DNA of 64,000 nucleotides from Dyella terrae (lineage in GTDB: Bacteria; Pseudomonadota; Gammaproteobacteria; Xanthomonadales; Rhodanobacteraceae), in the NCBI RefSeq assembly GCF_022394535.1, contig NZ_CP089414.1, forward strand, positions 3,658,001-3,722,000. Reading direction: 5' to 3'. The notes under the pieces are model-generated. The model searched no databases. It had not been told where the DNA came from and was given only the letters and a program-made list of their open reading frames with translations. This document shows positions 9,069-16,963 of the stretch, one piece after another; within the stretch, counting starts at the first letter, position 1, and the number at the start of each line of letters is the position of its first letter. The position numbers and the translations under genes were made by a program.

Positions 9069-9986
9069 ATGTTCTTCCGCAATCTCACGATGTTCCGCTT
9101 TTCCTCCAACGTTTCCGATGACCTGAACCGCCTCGACGAGGTGCTGGGTGAACATCGCCTGCGCCCCTGTGGCCCCATGGAAATGGGTACCAAGGGCTTT
9201 GTGCCGCCGGTGGGCCGCGGTGAGGAAGCCGCGCTCACCCACGTCGTGAACGCCTGCACCATGGTCACGGTGGGCAGCGAGGACAAACTCCTGCCAGGTG
9301 TTGTCGTGAACGACGAACTTCACCGCCGCGTGCAGAAAATCGCCGAAGAAGAAGGCCGCAAGGTCGGCGGTCGCGAGCGCAAGCGCCTGAAGGAAGACGT
9401 GCTCAACGAACTGGTGCCGCGCGCCTTCATCCGCAGCTCGCGCCAGCGCGCCTATGTGGACAAGAAGAACGGCTGGTTGGTGCTGGATACCTCCAGTCGC
9501 AAGTCCGCTGAGAACACGCTCACCCAGATGCGCGAGGCGCTCGGCAGCTTCCCGGCCGTGCCGCTGGCGCCTGAAGAAGGCCCGCGCGTGCTCATGACCG
9601 ACTGGCTGGCCAACGGCAACCTGCCGGCCGGCCTCGCGCTGGGCGACGAGGTGGAGCTGCGCGACGCTGCGTCGGCCACGGGAGCCATTGCCAAGTGCCG
9701 TCGTCAGGATCTGGATGGCGAGGAAGTGAAGGAGCACCTGCGCAACGGCAAACAGGTGTTCCAGCTCGGTCTCACCTTCGATGAGCGCATGAGCTTCGTG
9801 CTGGGCGAGGATCTGATCGTCCGCAAGCTCAAGTTCCTCGACGTGGTCGTCGACGAACTGGGCGACAGCCACCCTGACGCCGCCGCAGAGGCCGACGCCA
9901 CCTTCGCCCTGCTCACCCTCGAGGTAGAGCGCCTGCTGGGCAAGCTGGAGGAATGGTTCGGCCTGCCGCGTCCCGCCGAGGCCTGA
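9069..9986 (+). CDS. rdgC: Recombination-associated protein RdgC
   Basis: 305-aa protein matching RdgC along its length. The family forms a ring-shaped dimer around DNA and limits RecA filament activity. Typical stretches are the N-terminus MFFRNLTMFRF, the block GFVPPVGRG, QKIAEEEGRKVGGRERKRL, LVPRAFIRSS and the C-terminal LTLEVERLLGKLEEWFGLP. It appears monocistronic, with a REP-like palindrome just upstream. Confidence 0.95.
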   Translation: MFFRNLTMFRFSSNVSDDLNRLDEVLGEHRLRPCGPMEMGTKGFVPPVGRGEEAALTHVVNACTMVTVGSEDKLLPGVVVNDELHRRVQKIAEEEGRKVGGRERKRLKEDVLNELVPRAFIRSSRQRAYVDKKNGWLVLDTSSRKSAENTLTQMREALGSFPAVPLAPEEGPRVLMTDWLANGNLPAGLALGDEVELRDAASATGAIAKCRRQDLDGEEVKEHLRNGKQVFQLGLTFDERMSFVLGEDLIVRKLKFLDVVVDELGDSHPDAAAEADATFALLTLEVERLLGKLEEWFGLPRPAEA

Positions 9987-10134
9987 GCCCGGGGACCTTG
10001 TTCAGCCTTCGCCGCCCTGACCGTATGGTCCGGGCGGTCACGGGCCCGTCTTGCGAAGCCTGCATGCTCCCCCCACATTCCCTTTGGGACACTAGTGGGC
10101 CTGGACGCCACTCGTAGTCGTAGCAGGGTGGAAC

Positions 10135-10905
10135 ATGACGCAGCATCTCGAAGGCGATTGGCTGGAACTGGCCACCGCAAGCGGTAGCACTATCCGTGTG
10201 CTCAAGGCGGCGCATCCGCGCGCGCGCCGTTTGCGCCTCACCGTCACGCCCAAGGGCGCGCGCGTGTCGTATCCCCACGGCACGCATCCGGCGCAGGTCA
10301 GCGCCTTCCTTCGTCATCACGCAGACTGGCTAGAGCGCAAGCTCGACGAGCTGCACCTCATCGTCAAACCTTTGCCACCGTTGCGCGTCGGTACGCCTAC
10401 GGAATTCCCGCTCCGCGGTGAAACCGTGCAGCTCGATTGGGCGGAAGGCCCGTATCCGAAAGTCGAAGCAAGCGAAGGCGCGCTCACCCTGGTCATTCCG
10501 CGCCCGCACACGCGCGCGCTACCGGTGGCGCGCGGTCTGCTTGCCTCGCACTTCGAATCGCAGATCCGTCGTGACGTGGCGCGCTGGCTGGCCAGCTACG
10601 TGCCGCAACTCGGCCTCGCGCCAACCGCGTTGCGCGTGCGGCCCATGAAAAGCCTGTGGGGCAGCCTCGACACGCGCGATCGCATCAACCTCGACCTCGC
10701 CTTGGCACTCGCACCACCCAACGCGCTGAAGTATGTGCTCGCTCACGAGCTTTGCCACCTGAAAGTGCGTAGCCACGCTCCGCGCTTCTGGCAGCAGGTG
10801 GAGGGCTTGTTCCCCGACTGGCGCGAACAGCGCGACTGGCTGCGCCTCAACGGTGCATGGTTGAAGACGGAGCTGGATCGGCTCATTGCCGACGTTGCTG
10901 ACTGA
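10135..10905 (+). CDS. YgjP-like zinc metallopeptidase (DUF45)
   Basis: 256-aa cytoplasmic protein of the YgjP/DUF45 metallopeptidase family. The zinc-binding HExxH motif is HELCH at about residues 204-208, followed by LKVRSHAPRFWQQVEGLFPDW, where the histidine in RSH supplies the third ligand as in YgjP. The conserved MKSLWGSLDTRDRINLDLAL precedes it. There is no signal peptide. The physiological substrate is unknown. The stop codon lies inside a perfect 13-bp inverted repeat. Confidence 0.85.
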   Translation: MTQHLEGDWLELATASGSTIRVLKAAHPRARRLRLTVTPKGARVSYPHGTHPAQVSAFLRHHADWLERKLDELHLIVKPLPPLRVGTPTEFPLRGETVQLDWAEGPYPKVEASEGALTLVIPRPHTRALPVARGLLASHFESQIRRDVARWLASYVPQLGLAPTALRVRPMKSLWGSLDTRDRINLDLALALAPPNALKYVLAHELCHLKVRSHAPRFWQQVEGLFPDWREQRDWLRLNGAWLKTELDRLIADVAD

Positions 10906-10922
10906 CGAATCAGTCAGCAACG
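10893..10922. terminator. Perfect 13-bp hairpin spanning a stop codon
   Basis: The arms CGTTGCTGACTGA (10893-10905) and TCAGTCAGCAACG (10910-10922) are exact reverse complements around the loop CGAA. The left arm contains the last codons and TGA of the YgjP-like gene. No T-run follows, so it is not a textbook intrinsic terminator. It may instead protect the mRNA 3' end or work with Rho. Confidence 0.55.
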
Positions 10923-11026
10923 CCTGTTGCGTATGAAAACGTGCAGATGGACGACGTGACGGCTGTCACTTGCCGTCGCCCTGCTTACGCCTGAGTCTTT
11001 GGCCATCCGTTCACGGGGAAATGGCC

Positions 11027-11605
11027 ATGGAGTTGCCCATCGAAGGAATCATCAAGGCAGCCTGGGTGGTGTTCGGGCTCTACTGGCTGTGGGGATGGCG
11101 GCGCGTGAAGAGCGCCCAGCGCGGTGAGCGCGTGCTGCCTCGCATCCTCAAATACTGGTTGCCGTTAGCCGTCGCCGTGTGGTTGATCGGACCCGATCGC
11201 TGGTTCCATGGAACGTGGTTGGGTGAGCGCATGTATCCCGCGTGGCTCGGTACCGCATTGCTCGGCGCATTGCTCGCATGGGCTGGCGTGGCCTTTGCCT
11301 GCTGGGGGCGCTACGTACTGGGACGCAACTGGAGTTCGGTGGTGCAGGTGAAGCAGGACCACGAGTTAATTCAGCGTGGCCCCTATCGCTTCGTTCGCCA
11401 TCCGATTTACACAGGGCTGTTGCTAGCCTTCTTTGGTACCGGGATGGCCATCGGTGAATGGCGCGGGCCCATCTGCGTAGCCATCGTCGGCGTGTCGTTC
11501 TGGTTCAAGCTTCGACTGGAAGAGCGCTGGATGCGCGACAACTTCGGCGCTGCTTACGAGCAATACATGCAGCGGACCAAGGCGCTGATTCCCGGCGTGC
11601 TATAG
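11027..11605 (+). CDS. Isoprenylcysteine carboxyl methyltransferase-family membrane protein
   Basis: 192-aa integral membrane protein with the ICMT/PEMT-like C-terminal core RGPYRFVRHPIYTG and EERWMRDNFGAAYEQYM, which in characterised relatives binds S-adenosylmethionine. About four to five transmembrane segments are visible. The ATG at 11027 is preferred because GGGGAA lies six bases upstream; the ATG at 11021 would be too close to it. Bacterial members of this family are mostly uncharacterised. The gene stands alone. Confidence 0.8.
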   Translation: MELPIEGIIKAAWVVFGLYWLWGWRRVKSAQRGERVLPRILKYWLPLAVAVWLIGPDRWFHGTWLGERMYPAWLGTALLGALLAWAGVAFACWGRYVLGRNWSSVVQVKQDHELIQRGPYRFVRHPIYTGLLLAFFGTGMAIGEWRGPICVAIVGVSFWFKLRLEERWMRDNFGAAYEQYMQRTKALIPGVL

Positions 11606-11748
11606 CAGTGCTTCTGGGGCCGAATGGCTCAAGGGCCATCGGCGCGTGAGCGAAAACCACGTGATGATGCGTGCGATCTGAGGCTCTGCGTTAACCCCAT
11701 TTCGGCATTCCCGGCGATTATGGAAGTATCGCCAACGGAAAGGACGCC

Positions 11749-12423
11749 ATGTCGGCCACCATCGTACTGTCCCAGGACTGGACGCAGGCTTGCGCGCATG
11801 CGCTGGCCCACTTGCAGGAGCAATGGGCGCAATCGCAGGACGGCCCCGCCACGGATGCATCGCCATGGAGCGACGGCGAGTGCATGCGCCGCTATCGCCA
11901 AGGCGATGCCCAGGCTTTCCGTACTCTCTATGCGCGCTATCGCGACAAGCTGCACCGCTACGCGTTGCGGCTGGCTGGTAGGGCCAGCGAGGCAGAGGAG
12001 ATCTTCCAGGACGTCTGGATGGCTGTCGTACACGGCAAGGATCGCTACGAGCCGCAGGCATCGTTCGCGGCGTGGCTGTTTGGTATTGCACATCGGCGGG
12101 CTGCGGATCGCTGGCGCGTACTTGGCCGGCATGCGCCGGACGCGATCGATGCATGTGGTGACGAGGAGGTGCTCGAGCAGCACGCCGCATCACCTCTGCA
12201 TGCACCGGATCGCCTGTTGCACAACGACGCCTTGGGGCACGCACTGATCAAAGCCGTTCAGGCGTTGCCGCTTCCGCAACGCGAGGCCTTCCTGATGAAA
12301 GCGGAAGGGGAACTCAGTTTGGAGGACATCGCTACGGCCACCGGCACCACGCGAGAGACGGTGAAAAGCCGTCTGCGCTATGCGCAGCAAAAGTTGCGTG
12401 ATGCGTTGGAGCCTTGGCGATGA
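11749..12423 (+). CDS. ECF-type RNA polymerase sigma factor
   Basis: 224-aa sigma-70-family factor of the extracytoplasmic-function type. Region 2 covers about residues 50-110 (DAQAFRTLYARYRDKLHRY, then AEEIFQDVWMAV). Region 4 covers about 165-220 (LPLPQREAFLMKAEG, then TATGTTRETVKSRLRYAQQ). A roughly 45-residue N-terminal extension before region 2 is longer than usual. Its stop overlaps the start of the next gene (ATGA), so a cognate anti-sigma factor is expected there. No clear autoregulated promoter was identified in the 143 bases upstream. Confidence 0.88.
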   Translation: MSATIVLSQDWTQACAHALAHLQEQWAQSQDGPATDASPWSDGECMRRYRQGDAQAFRTLYARYRDKLHRYALRLAGRASEAEEIFQDVWMAVVHGKDRYEPQASFAAWLFGIAHRRAADRWRVLGRHAPDAIDACGDEEVLEQHAASPLHAPDRLLHNDALGHALIKAVQALPLPQREAFLMKAEGELSLEDIATATGTTRETVKSRLRYAQQKLRDALEPWR

Positions 12424-12782
12424 GCAACGATGGCATGGACGAATTGCTGTCGATCTATCGGCGCACGGCTCGGGAGGCGCCACCACCGCTTGTGGACGCA
12501 CGCATTCTGCGCGCCGCCGACCGCGTCGCCACGATGCGCCGGATCGGCCATCGTGCCGTGTGGCCGTTGGCTGCAGCGGCGTTACTGCTGGTCTGGGTCG
12601 TGGCAAGCGGCCCCCCGCGCGCCACAAATATCTCCCTCACTGCGAATGCAGGGCTGGACGCCGGACGCACCCGCGCCGAGTTGCTGCGCATGGACGTTAT
12701 GCCGCCGCCCAGCGATCTGGACCGCTTTCTGATGAGTACAACCCCAGTGAATTCCACGCCTGACACAAGGAACGCGCCATGA
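12420..12782 (+). CDS. Putative anti-sigma factor, single-pass membrane protein
   Basis: 120-aa protein with a short cytoplasmic N-terminus, one transmembrane helix at about residues 43-60 (AVWPLAAAALLLVWVVASG) and a periplasmic tail. It is translationally coupled to the ECF sigma gene (overlapping ATGA) and in turn overlaps the next gene by four bases. Position and topology suggest an anti-sigma factor. No zinc-binding HxxxCxxC motif is present, so it is not a ZAS-type anti-sigma, and family membership is unproven. Confidence 0.6.
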   Translation: MSNDGMDELLSIYRRTAREAPPPLVDARILRAADRVATMRRIGHRAVWPLAAAALLLVWVVASGPPRATNISLTANAGLDAGRTRAELLRMDVMPPPSDLDRFLMSTTPVNSTPDTRNAP

Positions 12783-13345
12783 AGAAAAGCTTCACCTATA
12801 TGCTGCTGCTAAGTGGCCTGCTGGCGAGCGCCGCGCATGCGGCGGTCCCCAAAGGCTGGTTTGTTACCGGCTCAGCGGCCAGCGATTACGACATCGGTAC
12901 GGAGAAGGGCGCGCGGGTATCGGGCAGCACCAGCGTTTATCTGCGAGCCAAGGAAGAAAACACCGGTTTCGGCAGCGTGATGCAGACCATCGATGCCACT
13001 GCCTACCACGGCAAGCGCGTACGCCTTTCCGGTTATCTACGCACCAAGGGCGCAGGCAAGGGGCAGCTGTGGATGCGCGTCGACGGTGCGGACCGCAAGA
13101 GCGTCGCCTTCGACAACATGGAGCTTCGTGCGCCGCAGGGTGATCACGATTGGCAACGCTATGACATCGTGCTGGACGTGCCGAACGACGCGCGCGACAT
13201 CGCCTTCGGCGCACTGTTGCAGAACAAGGGCCAGGTCTGGGCCGACGGGCTGAAATTCGAGGTTGTAGGTAAGGACGTGCCGGTTACTGACGATGCGGCA
13301 CACACCTTGCCGGATGCGCCGGTGAATCTCGGGTTTGCTGACTGA
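12779..13345 (+). CDS. Secreted protein of unknown function in the sigma operon
   Basis: 188-aa protein with a clear signal peptide (MKKSFTYMLLLSGLLASAAHA, cleavage probably after AHA). The mature part resembles a beta-sandwich, galactose-binding-like domain: GFGSVMQTIDATAYHGKRVRLSGYL, QLWMRVDG and a WADGLKFEVV strand. Domains of this type bind carbohydrate or act as sensory modules. It ends the sigma/anti-sigma operon with a four-base overlap and may be the target or signal input of that system; this is inference. Confidence 0.65.
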   Translation: MKKSFTYMLLLSGLLASAAHAAVPKGWFVTGSAASDYDIGTEKGARVSGSTSVYLRAKEENTGFGSVMQTIDATAYHGKRVRLSGYLRTKGAGKGQLWMRVDGADRKSVAFDNMELRAPQGDHDWQRYDIVLDVPNDARDIAFGALLQNKGQVWADGLKFEVVGKDVPVTDDAAHTLPDAPVNLGFAD

Positions 13346-13427
13346 AGAGGGCAGGTGCCCGATAAGGCTGCGCGCCACCGCTTATGCGGCGGCGCGCATG
13401 TCGATCACGCGGCGGTTGCGTTCTTCA

Positions 13428-14432
13428 TCAGTGCGACAGCGCGAACTGCGTGATGATGCGCGCGGTTTCATCAGGCTTCTCGACGTTGGGCATGTGGTTG
13501 CAGCCCGTGAGCATGCTGGTGCTGATGGCGCTGGCGTTCTTCAGGCCGTTGCGCAGGCTATCCAATGCGGAGATGTCGATGATCTTGTCATCATGGCACC
13601 ACAGGCCGAGCACCGGCATCTGGAGCTGATCCAGACGGTTTTGCAGCGACAGATACTGCGAGGGATCGCGCAGTTCGTTGAACGTGTGGTCGAGGAAGCT
13701 GCGGTCTTTCTTGTTACGCTCGATCAACACGTCCTGAAAGCGGCCGGGAATGCTCAACGGCTTGACGAAGGCCCAGGCGGTGGCCTTGGCGAACTGCTCG
13801 CGGTTGTCGAAGATGAACACGTTCTTGCCGGCCATGGCTTCGCGCGAGAACTCGTTTTCGTTGGCCTTCAGGCCGAACGAGTCGATGAGTGCGAGCTCGG
13901 CGACGTGCTCCGGATGTTCGGCGGCGTAGACGCCGGCGATCGCGCCACCCATGGAGTGGCCGATAAGCACGAACTTGGGCAGGTGCAGCGTGTCGACAAA
14001 GCCCTGCAAGCGGGCGACCTGCGAGTCGACGTTGTAGCTGGCGCCATCGACGCGGGTGGATTCACCCCAGCCCGGCAGATCCGGTGCGATCACGTGGAAG
14101 TGGGGCGTGAGCTGTTCCATCTGCTTCAACCACACTTCCTTGCTGGCGGCGAAACCGTGCAGCAACAGCAGCGTGGGCCCCTCGCCACCTTCGTAGTACG
14201 ACCAAGTTGTGTCGCCCACTTGCACGGAGTGCTTGTCCACATGCGCAGCCATGGCCTGGCGCTTGATGTCGGCGCTCATCAGCCATTGCGGCGCGAACAG
14301 GTAGGAGCCGCCCAGCACAACAGCCAGCACGATGGCGACGAAGCCAAGGAACTTGAGTCGACGCAGGGCGAGCCGTTGCCACAGGGGACGCGTTGGTGCG
14401 GTCGTGGTAGGCGTCGTTTTCTTGGTGGCCAT
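13428..14432 (-). CDS. Membrane-anchored alpha/beta hydrolase
   Basis: 334-aa alpha/beta-fold hydrolase with an N-terminal transmembrane anchor at about residues 28-47. The oxyanion-hole motif LLLHGFAASKEVW, the nucleophile elbow GHSMGGAIAG and a C-terminal histidine in TGCNHMPNVEKP are visible; an acid residue probably lies in the LGLWCHDDKII stretch. Such proteins are esterases or lipases, and the substrate is unknown. It lies downstream of the M1 peptidase gene on the same strand, with a strong hairpin between them, so it may be transcribed separately. Confidence 0.85.
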   Translation of the reverse strand: MATKKTTPTTTAPTRPLWQRLALRRLKFLGFVAIVLAVVLGGSYLFAPQWLMSADIKRQAMAAHVDKHSVQVGDTTWSYYEGGEGPTLLLLHGFAASKEVWLKQMEQLTPHFHVIAPDLPGWGESTRVDGASYNVDSQVARLQGFVDTLHLPKFVLIGHSMGGAIAGVYAAEHPEHVAELALIDSFGLKANENEFSREAMAGKNVFIFDNREQFAKATAWAFVKPLSIPGRFQDVLIERNKKDRSFLDHTFNELRDPSQYLSLQNRLDQLQMPVLGLWCHDDKIIDISALDSLRNGLKNASAISTSMLTGCNHMPNVEKPDETARIITQFALSH

Positions 14433-14473
14433 GGGGGAACTCAGTAGTAGGAAATGCAGCTATCGATGGCGTC

Positions 14474-14501
14474 GCGGGCCTCCTTTTGCAAGGAGGCCCG
14501 C
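14474..14501 (-). terminator. 12-bp perfect hairpin after the M1 peptidase gene
   Basis: The arms GCGGGCCTCCTT (14474-14485) and AAGGAGGCCCGC (14490-14501) are exact reverse complements around TTGC. It begins 8 bases past the stop of the minus-strand M1 peptidase gene and before the hydrolase gene. The stem is strong and GC-rich but no clear T-run follows on the minus strand, so termination is likely but not certain. Confidence 0.6.
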
Positions 14502-14508
14502 GCTGGGT

Positions 14509-16365
14509 TTACTTGGTCGCGTTCTTCTTGGCCTTTTCGATCAGTGTCTCGACCGCTTGCTGCGTCAGCGGGTGATAGCCGCTCTTGGCTTTGTCATACA
14601 CCTGCTGCGCATAGGCGAGGCCTTCCGGCGTCTTCACAAAGGCGCGGTACAGCGGCATCGTCAGGTAGAGGCGACCGATACGCGTCATGTGCTCGGCGGC
14701 GGCTGGCCACACATCCTTGTCACCCGCGGCGATGGCGTGGCTATACCAGCGCATGCCGATCTCGGCGTTGGGTGTGCCGGTGAGGTGCCATGCGGTGTCG
14801 ATCTGCTTGATCTTGTCGAGCGGCGTCACGTCCGGCAGGCCGTCGAGGAAGTACATCCATTCCTGCGTGTTCCAGCTCTTCGCATCCAGCTTGTCTGCGG
14901 CGAGCGAACCGGCGAGGAACGATGCACGCTCCTTGTCGATGGCGTTGAAGCGCGGCGAATCCGGTAGCGGCGCATCCTTGGGAATGCCCGGCTCGTACAC
15001 CCACTGCTTCACTTCATCCCAGCTCATTTTGCCGGGATTCTTGTCGAACAGGTTGGCCTTCAGGTAATCGAGCATCTGCTCCGTGGTGATGCTCTGGAAT
15101 GCGAAGTGCGCAAAATAGCCCTTCAGGTACGCATCGAAGATCTCGCGGCCGAAGCGCTGTTCCAGCGTACGCAGGAACCAGCTGCCCTTGTCGTACGGCA
15201 CTTCGGAAATCGAATCGTCCGCGCCAATGCCGGGCTTGGGCGCAAGGCGCTGCGCGTTCTCCGGGATGTCCTTGATGTTCTTCTCTAGGCCGCGCGCGGA
15301 AATCAGCGCTTCTTCATCGGCCAAGGTCTTGCCGTAGACGGCCTCGGTGATACGGCCCTGCACGTAGGTGGTGAAACCTTCGTTGAGCCAGATGTCGCGC
15401 CACGCAGCGCTGGTAACCAAGTTGCCGGACCACGAGTGCGCCAACTCATGCGAAATCACCGACACCAGACTCTTGTCGCCCACCAGTAGCGTCGGCGTAG
15501 CGAAGGTCATGTTCGGGTTTTCCATGCCGCCGAACGGGAACGACGGCGGCAGCACCAGCAAGTCGTAGCGGCCCCAGGTATATGGGCCATACAGCGACTC
15601 GGCGGTCTTGATCAGCTTCTCGGTGTCCTCGAATTCCTTCGCCGCCTTGCCGACGATGCTCGGCTCGGCATAGACGGCCGAACGCGGGCCGGTTTCTTTC
15701 GCCGCGATATCGCCCGCCGCAATGGCGAGCAGGTACGAGGGAATGGGATGCGGCTGGCTGAAGCTGAAGTCACCATCCAGCGGATGGTTGGCATCGTTCA
15801 GTGCGCTCATCACCACGCGCACGTCCTTCGGTGCGGTGACATGGGCGTTATAAGTGAAACGAACGGCCGGCGAATCCTGCAGCGGCACCCACGAACGCGC
15901 ATGGATGGATTCGGATTGCGAGAACATGAAGGGCAGCTTTTTGTCCGCTGTCTGCTCCGGCGTCAACCACTGCAGGCCGGAGGCCGTCGGTACCGTCGTG
16001 TAGACGATGCGTACCTGCGCGGGATGCTGCGGGGTGGCGATGGTCAGCTTGCTGCCCAGCTCCTTGTCATTCGGCGCCAGCGCGTACTTCAGCGCGCTTG
16101 CTTTGCCCGCGGCATCGATGCCTTCGATGCTGGCAATCTTCAGGTCGCGCGTGTCCAACACCAGCGACTTCGCCTTCGCGTCCTTCCAATCCAGCTTCAG
16201 CGTGGCCTGACCGTCCAACTGCTTGTGCGGAAAGTCGACCTTCAGGTCCAGATCCAGGTGCGTCACGCGGACCTGGTCGGGCTGGGCATAGGAATGCGGG
16301 TCGGCAGCGAAGGCGCTCAGCGGCAGCGCAAGCGCGCCGAAGGCGAGGAAGTGGGACGGGCGCAT
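14509..16365 (-). CDS. M1 family metallopeptidase (aminopeptidase)
   Basis: 618-aa exported zinc aminopeptidase of the M1 (leukotriene A4 hydrolase/aminopeptidase N) family. A signal peptide is present (MRPSHFLAFGALALPLSAFA). The exopeptidase motif GGMEN and the zinc motif HELAHSW with NEGFTTY following in the usual spacing are intact, and a C-terminal helical domain is present. The ATG at 16365 is chosen because a signal peptide follows and GGAG lies upstream; the frame remains open 90 bases further upstream. It probably degrades peptides in the periplasm. Confidence 0.92.
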   Translation of the reverse strand: MRPSHFLAFGALALPLSAFAADPHSYAQPDQVRVTHLDLDLKVDFPHKQLDGQATLKLDWKDAKAKSLVLDTRDLKIASIEGIDAAGKASALKYALAPNDKELGSKLTIATPQHPAQVRIVYTTVPTASGLQWLTPEQTADKKLPFMFSQSESIHARSWVPLQDSPAVRFTYNAHVTAPKDVRVVMSALNDANHPLDGDFSFSQPHPIPSYLLAIAAGDIAAKETGPRSAVYAEPSIVGKAAKEFEDTEKLIKTAESLYGPYTWGRYDLLVLPPSFPFGGMENPNMTFATPTLLVGDKSLVSVISHELAHSWSGNLVTSAAWRDIWLNEGFTTYVQGRITEAVYGKTLADEEALISARGLEKNIKDIPENAQRLAPKPGIGADDSISEVPYDKGSWFLRTLEQRFGREIFDAYLKGYFAHFAFQSITTEQMLDYLKANLFDKNPGKMSWDEVKQWVYEPGIPKDAPLPDSPRFNAIDKERASFLAGSLAADKLDAKSWNTQEWMYFLDGLPDVTPLDKIKQIDTAWHLTGTPNAEIGMRWYSHAIAAGDKDVWPAAAEHMTRIGRLYLTMPLYRAFVKTPEGLAYAQQVYDKAKSGYHPLTQQAVETLIEKAKKNATK

Positions 16366-16450
16366 CGGGGGCACTCCAAAAGCAGGAATGCCGAGTATGC
16401 CATTGGCGGGTGGGTGGCCGCGGGTGTGGATGGTCATCCTGGGTTTTGCT

Positions 16451-16476
16451 GTCATCCCGGCCTACGCCGGGATGAC
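16451..16476. repeat. REP palindrome
   Basis: Perfect inverted repeat GTCATCCCGGC-CTAC-GCCGGGATGAC in the gap between the EF-hand gene and the M1 peptidase gene. This is the typical form of a proteobacterial REP element; a diverged copy lies at 9022-9047. On the minus strand it follows the EF-hand gene and may stabilise or terminate its transcript. Confidence 0.7.
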
Positions 16477-16523
16477 GGTGGAGGGGTAGCTGTCTTGAGG
16501 GGGCAGCGATGCCTATCCCCAGC

Positions 16524-16838
16524 TTAGTGCGTCGAACCCGCCGTCGCGGGCGCTGCCTGCGGGCGCTGCAGCGACTGCACGTAATCGACCACGTCCTGCT
16601 TGGACACCACGCCGCGGTGGTTCTTGTCGATGGCGTCGAAATGCGCGCGGATAAAGGGCACCGGGCCCTTCTCGGCTTCTTCCTTCGTCAACAGGCCGTC
16701 CTTGTTCTTGTCGGCGATGTCGAAGTTCTTCATCGAATTCTGGGCTTGGTTAGCGATAGCGCCCAGGCCCGTCTGCGCGTGGCTGGCGGTAACGGCAAAG
16801 GCGGCGAGTGCGGCGATGATGAGAACGGTGTGACGCAT
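16524..16838 (-). CDS. Secreted EF-hand calcium-binding protein
   Basis: 104-aa protein with a signal peptide (MRHTVLIIAALAAFAVTASHA) and two EF-hand loops: DKNKDGLLTKEE, a canonical loop, and DKNHRGVVSKQD, in which the glycine is kept but the third ligand position is less typical. The ATG at 16838 is chosen because of the signal peptide and a GGGAGAG upstream; the frame stays open far upstream but reads an arginine/histidine-rich sequence typical of a shadow frame. Its role is unknown. It lies downstream of the secreted phosphoesterase gene. Confidence 0.85.
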   Translation of the reverse strand: MRHTVLIIAALAAFAVTASHAQTGLGAIANQAQNSMKNFDIADKNKDGLLTKEEAEKGPVPFIRAHFDAIDKNHRGVVSKQDVVDYVQSLQRPQAAPATAGSTH

Positions 16839-16916
16839 GGTGAATGTCTCTCCCTGAAAAGGCGGGCGGAGTATGTCACCGGGGATGTGAGCAGTTCGTT
16901 CGGGCAGAGCCTTGCC

Positions 16917-16952
16917 GTTCTGCAGGAGCGCGCAGGTGCGCTCCTGCAGAAC
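16917..16952. repeat. Perfect 15-bp palindrome, REP-like or terminator
   Basis: GTTCTGCAGGAGCGC (16917-16931) and GCGCTCCTGCAGAAC (16938-16952) are exact reverse complements around GCAGGT. It lies 11 bases beyond the stop of the minus-strand phosphoesterase gene and ahead of the EF-hand gene. The GGAGCGC core matches the element at 3761-3826, suggesting a second REP family. Confidence 0.6.
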
Positions 16953-16963
16953 CAAACAAGGCC

